A DNA stretch of 64,000 nt from Paeniglutamicibacter cryotolerans. GTDB taxonomy: Bacteria > Actinomycetota > Actinomycetes > Actinomycetales > Micrococcaceae. Shown here one piece after another: positions 48,567 through 56,027 of the stretch. Numbering within the stretch: the stretch's first letter is position 1; each line of letters starts with the position of its first letter. Both the position numbers and the translations under genes were made by a program. The notes under the pieces are model-generated. The model was not told the DNA's origin and did not search any database. It saw only the letters and a list, made by a program, of their open reading frames with translations. The DNA is taken from assembly GCF_014190875.1 (NCBI RefSeq), contig NZ_JACHVS010000002.1, positions 124,001-188,000 of the forward strand, in the 5' to 3' direction.

Positions 48567-48604
48567 GTTAACCGTCCGTGTCTCTTTTGTTTCCGGCGCG
48601 TTAC
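48567..48604 (-). promoter_or_regulatory. GlnR-type operator upstream of glnA1
   Basis: On the minus strand four 5-mers are spaced exactly by 6 nt: GTAAC (48604-48600), GAAAC (48593-48589), GACAC (48582-48578) and TTAAC (48571-48567). The first pair matches the actinobacterial GlnR consensus GTnAC-N6-GAAAC perfectly; the second pair is degenerate. The 11-bp period is as expected for the tandem a/b sites of GlnR. The site is ~100 nt upstream of glnA1. Confidence 0.78.
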
Positions 48605-48726
48605 ATGGCGCCGATCTGAACGCTGGGAGCGTGTGATATGCCACATTCTCACCGTTGGCCGAGTGTTGGGCCACGGTGGGAGCGTAGTGGGCGCCCCAAG
48701 TAAGGAGGGCGCCCGGGAAACGCCGG

Positions 48727-48732
48727 TACCCT
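48727..48732 (+). promoter_or_regulatory. -10-like TACCCT of the RDD gene, leaderless layout
   Basis: TACCCT ends 6 nt before the GTG at 48739. The gap GAAGGG touches the start codon, so it cannot act as a normally spaced ribosome binding site. Confidence 0.4.
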
Positions 48733-48738
48733 GAAGGG

Positions 48739-49173
48739 GTGGAAAGAAAAGACTTTGGATCGTGGCTCGAGGGCCCCCCGCAACTGAGCAACCAGGAATG
48801 GCCGGGCCAGCGCCTAGGCCGCCCCGAGGCCGGACCGGGCAGCGTGGCACGCATCGGTCGTCGCGTCGTTGCCCTGTGCATCGACTGGGCGATAGCGATG
48901 ATCCTCGCTGCACTGATCTTCAAGAGCGCGCAATTCGCCGATCTGGCTATCTTCGCCGTCACGCAGATGCTCTTCGTCGGCGTCACCGGGCACTCGATTG
49001 GGCACCGCATCATGAGCCTGCAGGTTCAGGGCATGGATGGAAAGGCCATCACGCCACTCAAGGGCGTCGTGCGCACGCTGTTGATCCTGCTGGTGATCCC
49101 GGTGCTGATCAGCGACGCCGATCAGCGCGGTTACCACGACAAGATCGTTAACACGGTCTTGGTGCGCATCTAG
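48739..49173 (+). CDS. RDD-family membrane protein
   Basis: 144 aa. The RDD domain has its diagnostic Arg/Asp pair ([21 protein letters not shown]), two to three membrane segments and [18 protein letters not shown]. Function is unknown. In M. tuberculosis the equivalent gene (Rv2219A) also sits beside glnA1. A strong terminator follows. Confidence 0.88.
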   Translation: MERKDFGSWLEGPPQLSNQEWPGQRLGRPEAGPGSVARIGRRVVALCIDWAIAMILAALIFKSAQFADLAIFAVTQMLFVGVTGHSIGHRIMSLQVQGMDGKAITPLKGVVRTLLILLVIPVLISDADQRGYHDKIVNTVLVRI

Positions 49174-49192
49174 TACCAAGACTGATTCTTCA

Positions 49193-49234
49193 GCATGGGG
49201 CCCGGATCCGTTTGGATCCGGGCCCCATGCTTTT
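49193..49234 (+). terminator. Rho-independent terminator after the RDD gene
   Basis: A perfect 17-bp stem (49193-49209 with 49214-49230) with a GTTT loop is followed by TTTT. Confidence 0.92.
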
Positions 49235-49314
49235 CGCCCATGCGATTAGCGGTAGTCTCCCAGCTTGAAGGCAGGGCTTCTGCAAAGTCGGGCCATAGTC
49301 ATGAATTATGAATG

Positions 49315-50622
49315 CAATCCCGTTTACTTTGGCGTGCTCTTCAGGATCTGATCGGGTGGTCCGAGGGTCACTTTGCGCATGGCCTGACGTGTGCTGTTGC
49401 GTTTCCTGCACCCACGCAGGAGTTCGTTGAGGATTTCCCAGCAGGCGCCAACGAACGCCACGCCTGACATCTCAGGGGGGGAAATCCGGAGGCCGGGTCA
49501 GGGAACGCCGGGAGGCCCGAAGGGCGGAGGCCAAGGAAAGCCGTAGCGGGTCTTCCGTGAATTCCTGGGCGGCGTCGGCAACCAGGGGGCGCAACACGTA
49601 ATGCCTGCAAAGGTATCCGTGGATTTCCTGAACCACTCCCGAATGGAGTCTTCGAGCGCACCACGGCGCCAACGTCGCGTTGGCGGGACTTGAGCTCGTC
49701 GAAACAGTCCCCGATTTCCCACCGCTGTTTACGAGGTATTCCACGACCCGGACAGGCGGGGGCCTGCCTCGCCGGTCGGCGTTGCGTTGGTGGAACCCCG
49801 GCCCGATCTCGGAAATGAACCATCTGGGAGTCCTTCCCTGACCGGAAGCACCGAATTCGATTTCAGCCGACACAACAGTTGAGCGCCGGTGGCTGTGCTT
49901 TGGGTGAAGGTCTCGGAACTGAAGAACCCTCGGTCTGCGACCTGACGCAGCGAAGGATCCAGATAGTGCAGCAATCCCGGGGAGAGATATCGTGTTCCGA
50001 GGTGCTGCAGCCGCTGAGCGCCGCTCCGAATACCAGGTGGGTTCAGCATTCGGCCACGGCCAGCACTCTGGCCTGCGAGGACCGGCTTTTCGGGGGTTTT
50101 GGTGCCTGGCCGTCCGAAGGACCGTTCGTTGGCCGGCTTATCGGGGGACTTCCAGGACGGCGCCGTCCACGGCTGCCAACCGCAGCCCGGGCAGGAACCC
50201 GGGTTCCGGATCCCGGCCCAGTGGGTGGGCGACCTCATCTAAGGGCTGAGCCATAACGGGGTATCCCAACCGGGTTCGAACCTTGAAGATCACCGCCTTC
50301 GGGGGCATCTGCCATGCCGTGAACCGGCTGGCAACCCACTCGAGTCCGGCCATCAGGGAACGCATCACCTCTTGGCAGGACCCGGTGAAAACAACGCCAA
50401 AGCCATCACTAACAGACCATCAGCCGGGCCGGCAACAACCGGTTCCGGTGTTCCTCTACACCAGCGTCCTTGAGGGCCTTGCCACCAGATCCGACGGGAA
50501 CCTTCGTCACCACACCGATCAAAACATGATCGGTCAACCGGTCGGGTCCTTGAGGGGAAACCCATCCCAGATGTTCCACAGCAATACGCTGGAAACACCA
50601 TGCGCCGAAGTAAACGACATTG
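49315..50622 (-). mobile_element. decayed IS4-family insertion sequence
   Basis: About 1.3 kb bounded by imperfect inverted repeats: 49315-49334 and the complement of 50603-50622 match at 17 of 20 positions, with core CGTTTACTTYGGCG preceded by CAAT. The interior encodes, in pieces, an IS4-type transposase on the minus strand, whose stop lies inside the left repeat. No target duplication is recognisable. The element lies between two terminators, so it disrupts no gene. Confidence 0.82.
49324..50535 (-). pseudogene. IS4-family transposase, broken by frameshifts and stops
   Basis: Fragments in different minus-strand frames align in order with an IS4 transposase: LTDHVLIGVVTKVPVG and RNRLLPARLMV near the N-terminus, then two in-frame stops; KVRTRLGYPVMAQPL and AAVDGAVLEVP; PANERSFGRPGTK; QVADRGFFSSETFTQ and LLCRLKSNSVLPV with LPDGSF; VRVVEYL; then, after a gap, QRWEIGDCFDELKSRQ (the YREK-like segment around the catalytic Glu), QEIHGYLCRHYVLRPL and a C-terminus ending ILKSTPK. 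At least three frame changes and two stops make it non-functional. The 5' boundary is approximate. Confidence 0.85.
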
Positions 50623-50635
50623 GTTTAAAAGCCGA

Positions 50636-50681
50636 GGGGCGGGATGGGCCGGAAACCGTGGTTTCCATCCCATCCCGCCCC
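50636..50681 (-). terminator. terminator of the DUF4191 gene
   Basis: A 13-bp outer stem (50636-50648 with 50669-50681) plus an inner GGAAACC/GGTTTCC stem; on the minus strand it is followed by CTCGGCTTTT. Confidence 0.82.
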
Positions 50682-50703
50682 GTGATCGAACCAGGGGGTC
50701 AAG

Positions 50704-51465
50704 CTACCTGCCGGAGCGGCGCGAAGGCCGGGCACGGGTCGGGTCGATGCCCTTGGGGATCGGCAGTTTGGCACTGCCCAGGGTGCTGATGCGCTTGTCG
50801 ACGGCGCTGACCTCGAGCTTGGTGATGGCCTTGGGCAGCTTCTTCATCTTCTTGCCCACCGCTGCGAGCGGGACCTGACCCTCGTCGTTGCCGGCGTTGA
50901 CCACGTGGATCGGCACGTTCGGCAGCACGCGGCCCAGACGACGACGCTCGGCGTCGACCAGCGGCTTCACACGCGAGATCGGGCCTTCGGTGACCAGCAC
51001 GACCCCGGCGCGGCCGATGGCCAGAAACACGAGGTCCTGGGTGCGCGGGCTCACGGCGACCGGCTGGTCCTTCAGGATCCAGCCGCGGCGCAGCACGCTC
51101 ATGGCGGCACCGGCAGCACCCGGACGTCCCTCGAGCTGGGAGAACGCGGCACGTTCGGCGCGCCGGGAGAGGATCATGGTCGCGCCAAGCAGGCCGACCG
51201 GGATCGAAATCAGCAGTGCAGTGATCCAGTTGTTGCCGGGCAGCAACAGGCTGATCAGCAGGCCGAGAACGATGGCACCAAGGAACGCCAGAAGCATCAG
51301 CCAGACGACCATCGGGTCGTTCTTGCGGGTCATCTGGAAGACCTGGCCGAGCTGTTTCAGCCGGCCTGGTTCCTTGGCGGCCTTTTCGGCCTTGGGCTTG
51401 CGCGAGAAGAGTCCGCGTTTGGGCTGGGAGGCCTCGGTCGAGGCGCTATCGGTGGTTTTGGCCAT
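50704..51465 (-). CDS. DUF4191 integral membrane protein
   Basis: 253 aa. A charged N-terminal ~50 residues precede two membrane segments (MVVWLMLLAFLGAIVLGLLI and WITALLISIPVGLLGATMIL), then a cytoplasmic domain with QDLVFLAIGRAGVVLVTEGP and a very basic C-terminus. It matches the Rv2219-type DUF4191 family found beside lipA in actinobacteria. Function unknown. TAGAAT lies 9 nt upstream of the ATG. Confidence 0.86.
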   Translation of the reverse strand: MAKTTDSASTEASQPKRGLFSRKPKAEKAAKEPGRLKQLGQVFQMTRKNDPMVVWLMLLAFLGAIVLGLLISLLLPGNNWITALLISIPVGLLGATMILSRRAERAAFSQLEGRPGAAGAAMSVLRRGWILKDQPVAVSPRTQDLVFLAIGRAGVVLVTEGPISRVKPLVDAERRRLGRVLPNVPIHVVNAGNDEGQVPLAAVGKKMKKLPKAITKLEVSAVDKRISTLGSAKLPIPKGIDPTRARPSRRSGR

Positions 51466-51495
51466 AGTGATTCAATTCTACGTGATCCATCAAGG

Positions 51496-52500
51496 TTACA
51501 AGTTGCCGACGAGGCTCGAGGCTTCCTGGCGCGTATCGCCAGAGCTGGCAATGTGCTCCAGCTCCGCCGGAATCGGCAGTCCCTTGCTGCGCATGGCTCC
51601 GGCCCACAACCGCCCGGCACGGTAGGAGGAGCGCACCAGTGGTCCGCTCATGACGCCCAGGAAGCCCATTTCCTGGGCCTCGTCCTGTAACTCGACGAAC
51701 TCCTGCGGCTTGACCCAGCGCACCACCGGGTGGTGGCGCTCGGTCGGGCGCAGATACTGCGTAATGGTCAGCAGGTCGCAGCCGGCATCGACCATGTCAC
51801 GCATCGCCGAGGTGACCTCCTCGCGGGTCTCGCCCATGCCCAAAATCAGGTTCGACTTGGTGATCATCCCGTTCTTCCGGCCCTGGGCGATGACATCGAG
51901 CGAGCGCTCATAACGGAAGGCAGGACGGATCGACTTGAACAGCCGCGGCACCGTCTCCAGGTTGTGCGCATAGACCTCCGGGGCGGCCGCGCAGATCTCG
52001 TTGAGGAATTCGGGCTTGCCGGAGAAATCCGGGATCAGCAGCTCGACGCCGGTGCCCGGGTTCATCTGGTGGATCCGGCGCACGGTCTCGGCGTAGAGCC
52101 AGGTGCCCTCGTCCTCGAGGTCATCCCGGGCAACGCCGGTCACCGTGGCATAGCGCAGGCCCATCTTCTTCACGCTCATCGCTACCTTGAACGGTTCGGC
52201 CCGGTCGATCGGCTGCGGCTTGCCGGTGTCGATCTGGCAGAAGTCGCAGCGCCTAGTGCACTCGGAGCCGCCGATCAGGAAGGTGGCTTCCTTGTCCTCC
52301 CAGCACTCGAAGATGTTCGGGCAGCCGGCCTCCTCGCAGACGGTGTTCAGCCCCTCGGACTTCACCAGCTTCTTGAGCTCCACATATTCGGGGCCGATGT
52401 TGACCTTGGTCCTGATCCAGTCCGGCTTTCGCTCCACCGGGGTGGCTGAGTTGCGTTGTTCGATGCGAAGCAGGCGGCGGCCTTCGGGTGCTGCGTTCAT
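51496..52500 (-). CDS. lipA: lipoyl synthase
   Basis: 334 aa radical-SAM enzyme that inserts two sulfurs into octanoyl groups. The auxiliary [4Fe-4S] cysteines are in [12 protein letters not shown] and the radical-SAM cluster in [10 protein letters not shown] (CxxxCxxC). [15 protein letters not shown] is the C-terminal family motif. Its ATG overlaps the lipB stop by 4 bp, so lipB-lipA is one transcription unit. Confidence 0.96.
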   Translation of the reverse strand: MNAAPEGRRLLRIEQRNSATPVERKPDWIRTKVNIGPEYVELKKLVKSEGLNTVCEEAGCPNIFECWEDKEATFLIGGSECTRRCDFCQIDTGKPQPIDRAEPFKVAMSVKKMGLRYATVTGVARDDLEDEGTWLYAETVRRIHQMNPGTGVELLIPDFSGKPEFLNEICAAAPEVYAHNLETVPRLFKSIRPAFRYERSLDVIAQGRKNGMITKSNLILGMGETREEVTSAMRDMVDAGCDLLTITQYLRPTERHHPVVRWVKPQEFVELQDEAQEMGFLGVMSGPLVRSSYRAGRLWAGAMRSKGLPIPAELEHIASSGDTRQEASSLVGNL

Positions 52501-53177
52501 CGGATGGCTCCTTCTGGGATGACGGCGATGGTGTGGATGGCAGGGGTCAGCCGGGTCAGCAGTTCCTGCTCAATACTGTCCATGACATCGGCCGGATCGA
52601 TGGCGGATCCGGCTTCGATGCTCAGGGTAGTGGTGCCGGCGTCAGTGATGCCGCAGGCGATGATCTGTTCGTAGGGGAACAGGTCGTTGGAGCAGTTCAG
52701 TGCGAAGCCGTGCATGGTGACGCCGTGATCTACCCGGATGCCGATGGCGGCGAGCTTGTTATCGCGCGCGCCGTCGGTACCCCTGACCCAGACCCCGGAT
52801 CGGCCCTGGATGCGAACGCCGGTGACCCCGTAGGTGGCGCAGACGGCGATCAGCGCGTCTTCTAACCGTGCCACGTAGTCGCGGATCGCCAGGGGATCAC
52901 GCAGGCGCACTATCGCGTAGCCGACCAGCTGTCCAGGCCCGTGCCAGGTCAGCTTGCCGCCTCGATCCACATCGATCACCGGGGTGCCGTCCGCGGGCAG
53001 GTCCGACGGCTCGGTACGCCGCCCGGCGGTGTAGACGGGCGCGTGTTCCAGCAAGAACACGGTGGGACCACACCCGCCAGCGCCGACTTCGTCGTGTACG
53101 CGGCGCTGCAGGTCCCAGGCCTCGCGGTAGTCCACCAGGTCCGGGGCATGGCCGATTCGTTGAAACGTGATGCTCAT
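52497..53177 (-). CDS. lipB: octanoyl-ACP:protein N-octanoyltransferase
   Basis: 226 aa. It moves octanoate from ACP to lipoyl domains. Family motifs are [20 protein letters not shown] and [15 protein letters not shown]; the latter holds the catalytic-type Cys, with the Lys in [14 protein letters not shown] at 53177 is preferred because TATCAT lies 7 nt upstream and gives MSITFQRIG; longer frames reach through that -10. Confidence 0.93.
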   Translation of the reverse strand: MSITFQRIGHAPDLVDYREAWDLQRRVHDEVGAGGCGPTVFLLEHAPVYTAGRRTEPSDLPADGTPVIDVDRGGKLTWHGPGQLVGYAIVRLRDPLAIRDYVARLEDALIAVCATYGVTGVRIQGRSGVWVRGTDGARDNKLAAIGIRVDHGVTMHGFALNCSNDLFPYEQIIACGITDAGTTTLSIEAGSAIDPADVMDSIEQELLTRLTPAIHTIAVIPEGAIR

Positions 53178-53184
53178 GGCGACC

Positions 53185-53190
53185 ATGATA
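53185..53190 (-). promoter_or_regulatory. -10 hexamer TATCAT of lipB, leaderless layout
   Basis: TATCAT on the minus strand (5 of 6 to consensus) ends 7 nt before the lipB ATG, with no ribosome binding site between. Confidence 0.55.
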
Positions 53191-53282
53191 GGCAGGTAGC
53201 AGGTCGGTGGAAGAATCGCATATCGACATATTGCCTGTGGATAACGAAAGTGCGATGCCGGCAAACGGCGTAGAACTGGGTC

Positions 53283-54809
53283 ATGGATTCATCTGATGCC
53301 CTCATGCCCACTCCGGTGGTGTCCGGATATGTGACCGAGCGGCGGCTCGGCTCCGGGGCCAGCTCCAGCGTTTATGTACTGCGCCGCCAGGGCGACGGCA
53401 CCCTGCTGGCGCTCAAGCTACTTGATCCGTTGGACCCTGGGTCGGTGGCCGACGAGGCGCGGCTCGGGGTGGAGCACGAGTTCCTGCTTGCCAACTACGG
53501 GCTGGTGGACACGGACCGGGGGCAGGGATTGTTACTCAAGTACTGTCCGGGTGGATCGGCGGCCCGGTTGCTGGCGGTGCGCGGACCGCTGGGCACGGGG
53601 GAAGCCGTGACGGTATGTGCTCCGATCGCCGCAGCACTTGCCTACCTGCACTCCGAGGGAGTGGTCCACGGCGACGTATCACCGGGGAACATCCTCTTCA
53701 CCGCCGAGGGAATGCCCCAGCTTGCGGATCTTGGCTTGCGCGCCGTGCTGGGCCGAGGGGCGCCCAGCGGCGGCACCCCGGGGTTCATGGCGCCAGAAAC
53801 CGGTGGCGGGCAGCCAGGGCTGCTGCATCCGGCCCGCGATGTCTATGGGCTCGGAGCCGTGCTGTGGTATCTGCTGACCGGGCGTACGGCGGGAGCCACG
53901 CGACAGCGCCCGCCGCTGTCGACGTTGATGCCCGGGATCCCGGAGGAACTGGTTGAACTGATCGAGTCCTGCCTGCAGGAGGATCCGGCGTTGCGGCCGA
54001 CCGCCGAGGACGTGGCCCAGCGGATCTTCACCGGCACCACGGCGCGTCCCATCGAGCTCGAGGACGTGGTCGGCCCGGAGGATTCGGGACTGATGGCAAC
54101 GGTGGTTTCGGGGGAGCGGGAGGCGCGGCGGTTGCGATGGCCCACGGCCCGGCCTCGGCCTCGGAGGGTTCGCCGCGGCCGGACACCACGGACCCCGTGG
54201 GTGCCCGGAGTGGCCTTGGGCGTGCTGGCGCTGCTGATAGTTGCCGGGGCCGGACTCTGGTTGTCTTCGGGCCCGCGGATGGATGCGGCGGCGCCGATGG
54301 CTTCCGTGCCGGCGCCATCAACCGCTGCACGGCTAGGACCCCGGGCAACTGCATCGCCTTCACTGCGGCCGTCCACGCTCCCATCGCCCGTGCCATCGAC
54401 CGCACCCCGCCGGAGCGCCGACAATGCCGAGGCTCCAGCACGGGCGTTGGTACGGCTCGCGGCGTTGCGCGATGAGGCGCTGGCCAGCGGAAGCGCCGTG
54501 GAGCTCGATCGCGTTCACGCGTCGGGCTCGCCCGCGCTCGCTCATGACCGGCGGACCGTGGAGGCCCTGAAAGCGCGCGGGGTGCGCTTCGTCGATTTGG
54601 AAACCGTCCTGAGCGACGTGAGGACAGCGGAATCGCCTGGAGGTGGAGTGATGATGCTGACCGCCCGTAGCGTCCAGGCGTCCTACCGGGTGGAAGACGG
54701 CCGGGGCCAGGTGCTGGCAACGTCCGATGGGCGGGGCGACAGGGTGCGCTTCGAGCTGCGCCTGTCGGAGCAGGGCTGGAAGATCTGGTCCGTGACCGCT
54801 GCGGACTGA
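53283..54809 (+). CDS. membrane Ser/Thr protein kinase, atypical catalytic loop
   Basis: 508 aa. The kinase domain spans ~14-252: Gly-rich LGSGASSSVYV, Lys45 in LALKLLD, catalytic loop VVHGDVSPGN (Asp133, Asn138) and DLG at 151-153 instead of DFG. HGD replaces HRD, so the Arg that normally contacts the activation-loop phosphate is missing, although the catalytic residues remain. A basic juxtamembrane segment, one membrane helix (~308-330) and an extracytoplasmic domain of ~175 residues follow: a Ser/Pro-rich stalk, then a globular part. No PASTA repeats are present. Targets unknown. Confidence 0.88.
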   Translation: MDSSDALMPTPVVSGYVTERRLGSGASSSVYVLRRQGDGTLLALKLLDPLDPGSVADEARLGVEHEFLLANYGLVDTDRGQGLLLKYCPGGSAARLLAVRGPLGTGEAVTVCAPIAAALAYLHSEGVVHGDVSPGNILFTAEGMPQLADLGLRAVLGRGAPSGGTPGFMAPETGGGQPGLLHPARDVYGLGAVLWYLLTGRTAGATRQRPPLSTLMPGIPEELVELIESCLQEDPALRPTAEDVAQRIFTGTTARPIELEDVVGPEDSGLMATVVSGEREARRLRWPTARPRPRRVRRGRTPRTPWVPGVALGVLALLIVAGAGLWLSSGPRMDAAAPMASVPAPSTAARLGPRATASPSLRPSTLPSPVPSTAPRRSADNAEAPARALVRLAALRDEALASGSAVELDRVHASGSPALAHDRRTVEALKARGVRFVDLETVLSDVRTAESPGGGVMMLTARSVQASYRVEDGRGQVLATSDGRGDRVRFELRLSEQGWKIWSVTAAD

Positions 54810-54835
54810 CAGGGCCCGTCGCCGGGCAGCGAAAA

Positions 54836-54890
54836 GGGACGCGGTGTGGTTTCCGGGATGCCAACACAGCCCGAAACCACAACGCGCCCC
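54836..54890. terminator. hairpin between convergent kinase and osmC genes
   Basis: A ~20-bp stem with a few mismatches pairs 54836-54857 with 54870-54890 (GTGTGGTTTC / GAAACCACA). It lies between the two stop codons. Confidence 0.7.
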
Positions 54891-54903
54891 CCCTCGGGCC
54901 GGA

Positions 54904-55338
54904 CTAGACCAGCACGGCGTCCAAGGTGATGCTCGGGACGGCGGCAAGTGCGACCGATACCGGGCAGCCTTCCTTGGCGGCCTGTGTGCTCTGCTCGAAC
55001 TGTTCCGGGGAGATGCCCGGGATCGAAGCGGAGAGCGAGAGGCGGATCGCGGAGATCTTGGCGCCGTTGCTCGTGTCGAAATCGACCTCGGCACGCGTTT
55101 CCAGGCGCTCGGCGGTGAAGCCGGCCTCCTTGAGGATGTTGCTCAGGGCCATCGAGTAGCAGGCAGCGTGCGCGGCGGCGATCAGTTCCTCGGGGCTGGT
55201 CTTGCCCTCGGCAGACTCTGCACGGGCCTTCCAGGTTACCGGGAAGGAACCGATGCCAGAGGTTTCAAACGTGGTCTGGCCGGTTCCGGTGGCGAGGTCG
55301 CCGCTCCAGACGGTGCTAGCTGAACGGGTGGTTGCCAT
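54904..55338 (-). CDS. osmC: OsmC/Ohr-family peroxidase
   Basis: 144 aa. The two redox Cys are in AAHAACYSMALSNIL and KEGCPVSVALAAV, as needed for reduction of organic hydroperoxides; SPEELIAAAHAAC is the family signature. In actinobacteria the lipoyl-dependent system (Lpd/E2) can recharge OsmC-type enzymes, and both are encoded nearby, but that link is inferred. A GAAGGAGTAG ribosome binding site precedes the ATG. Confidence 0.92.
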   Translation of the reverse strand: MATTRSASTVWSGDLATGTGQTTFETSGIGSFPVTWKARAESAEGKTSPEELIAAAHAACYSMALSNILKEAGFTAERLETRAEVDFDTSNGAKISAIRLSLSASIPGISPEQFEQSTQAAKEGCPVSVALAAVPSITLDAVLV

Positions 55339-55450
55339 GCGGGCTACTCCTTCGATCGAACGTGGCGGGCCAGTCCGGCCCTTTACTTGCCATCCTAGGT
55401 GCGCCCGATCACATCGCCAAAGTGCCGCCGGTCACTGGTCGTTAAATGAC

Positions 55451-55489
55451 GAGGGGAGACTCCGGACAGGCAGGCCGGGATCTCCCCTC
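55451..55489 (-). terminator. terminator of the 116-aa membrane protein gene
   Basis: GAGGGGAGA at 55451 pairs with TCTCCCCTC at 55481-55489, with a partly paired interior, just after the stop at 55504 on the minus strand. Confidence 0.65.
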
Positions 55490-55503
55490 GGGGAATTTCG
55501 GAA

Positions 55504-55854
55504 TCAGTTCCAGAACACCGCGATGGCGACGTTGATCAGGGCCAGGCCACCGACTGCGTGGGCGATGCCCTTCGGGACCGTTTCGCCGTTCTTGACCTTG
55601 CGCCGGCCAAGGAAGGCGGCGACGAGGATGACGATCAGGATCAGCGTCTTGAGACCGATCTTGGCGTTGTTCGGCTGGCCGTCATCCATGTAGATCAGGC
55701 CGACCATCAGCAGGCCGGTCACCAGCTGGACCAGCGCGCCAATCCACTGCCATTGGGTCACTGTCGGGGTCTTGAAGTAGGCCAGCCAGCCGCCGACGAG
55801 GGCAGCTGCTCCGAGGATGTGCAGGAAAATGAGCAGATTGAATAGGAAGTCCAT
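55504..55854 (-). CDS. small four-helix membrane protein
   Basis: 116 aa with four hydrophobic segments: NLLIFLHILGAAALVGGWLA, WIGALVQLVTGLLMVGLIY, LKTLILIVILVAAFLG and GIAHAVGGLALINVAIAVF. The GxxH-type histidines and layout recall conserved actinobacterial membrane proteins of unknown function. TAGACT lies 7 nt upstream of the ATG with no ribosome binding site, suggesting a leaderless mRNA. Confidence 0.82.
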   Translation of the reverse strand: MDFLFNLLIFLHILGAAALVGGWLAYFKTPTVTQWQWIGALVQLVTGLLMVGLIYMDDGQPNNAKIGLKTLILIVILVAAFLGRRKVKNGETVPKGIAHAVGGLALINVAIAVFWN

Positions 55855-55861
55855 GAGCCCT

Positions 55862-55867
55862 AGTCTA
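55862..55867 (-). promoter_or_regulatory. -10 hexamer TAGACT, leaderless layout
   Basis: On the minus strand TAGACT ends 7 nt before the ATG of the 116-aa membrane protein. It is the same hexamer as at dnaE. Confidence 0.55.
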
Positions 55868-55948
55868 GGGCGGTTTCAGAGGCCATGTCGAAACCGGAAG
55901 GCAGGTGCGGCTGAGGCATCGTGCGCATCATCGCGGTGCAGTTAAATG

Positions 55949-55992
55949 CCACGGCGGGCGGTTCCCGCCAAAGGGAAACGCCCGCCGTGGCC
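55949..55992 (-). terminator. terminator of the E2 gene
   Basis: A perfect 13-bp stem (55949-55961 with 55980-55992), with an inner TTCCC/GGGAA stem, lies 36 nt after the E2 stop. On the minus strand ATTTAA follows. Confidence 0.75.
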
Positions 55993-56027
55993 GGGGCTGC
56001 CGCAGGGGCCGCCCACTGGAGATGTGC

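Noticed and set aside
49879..50256. Plus-strand frames inside the IS remnant
   Set aside because: They are antisense to the recognisable transposase fragments.
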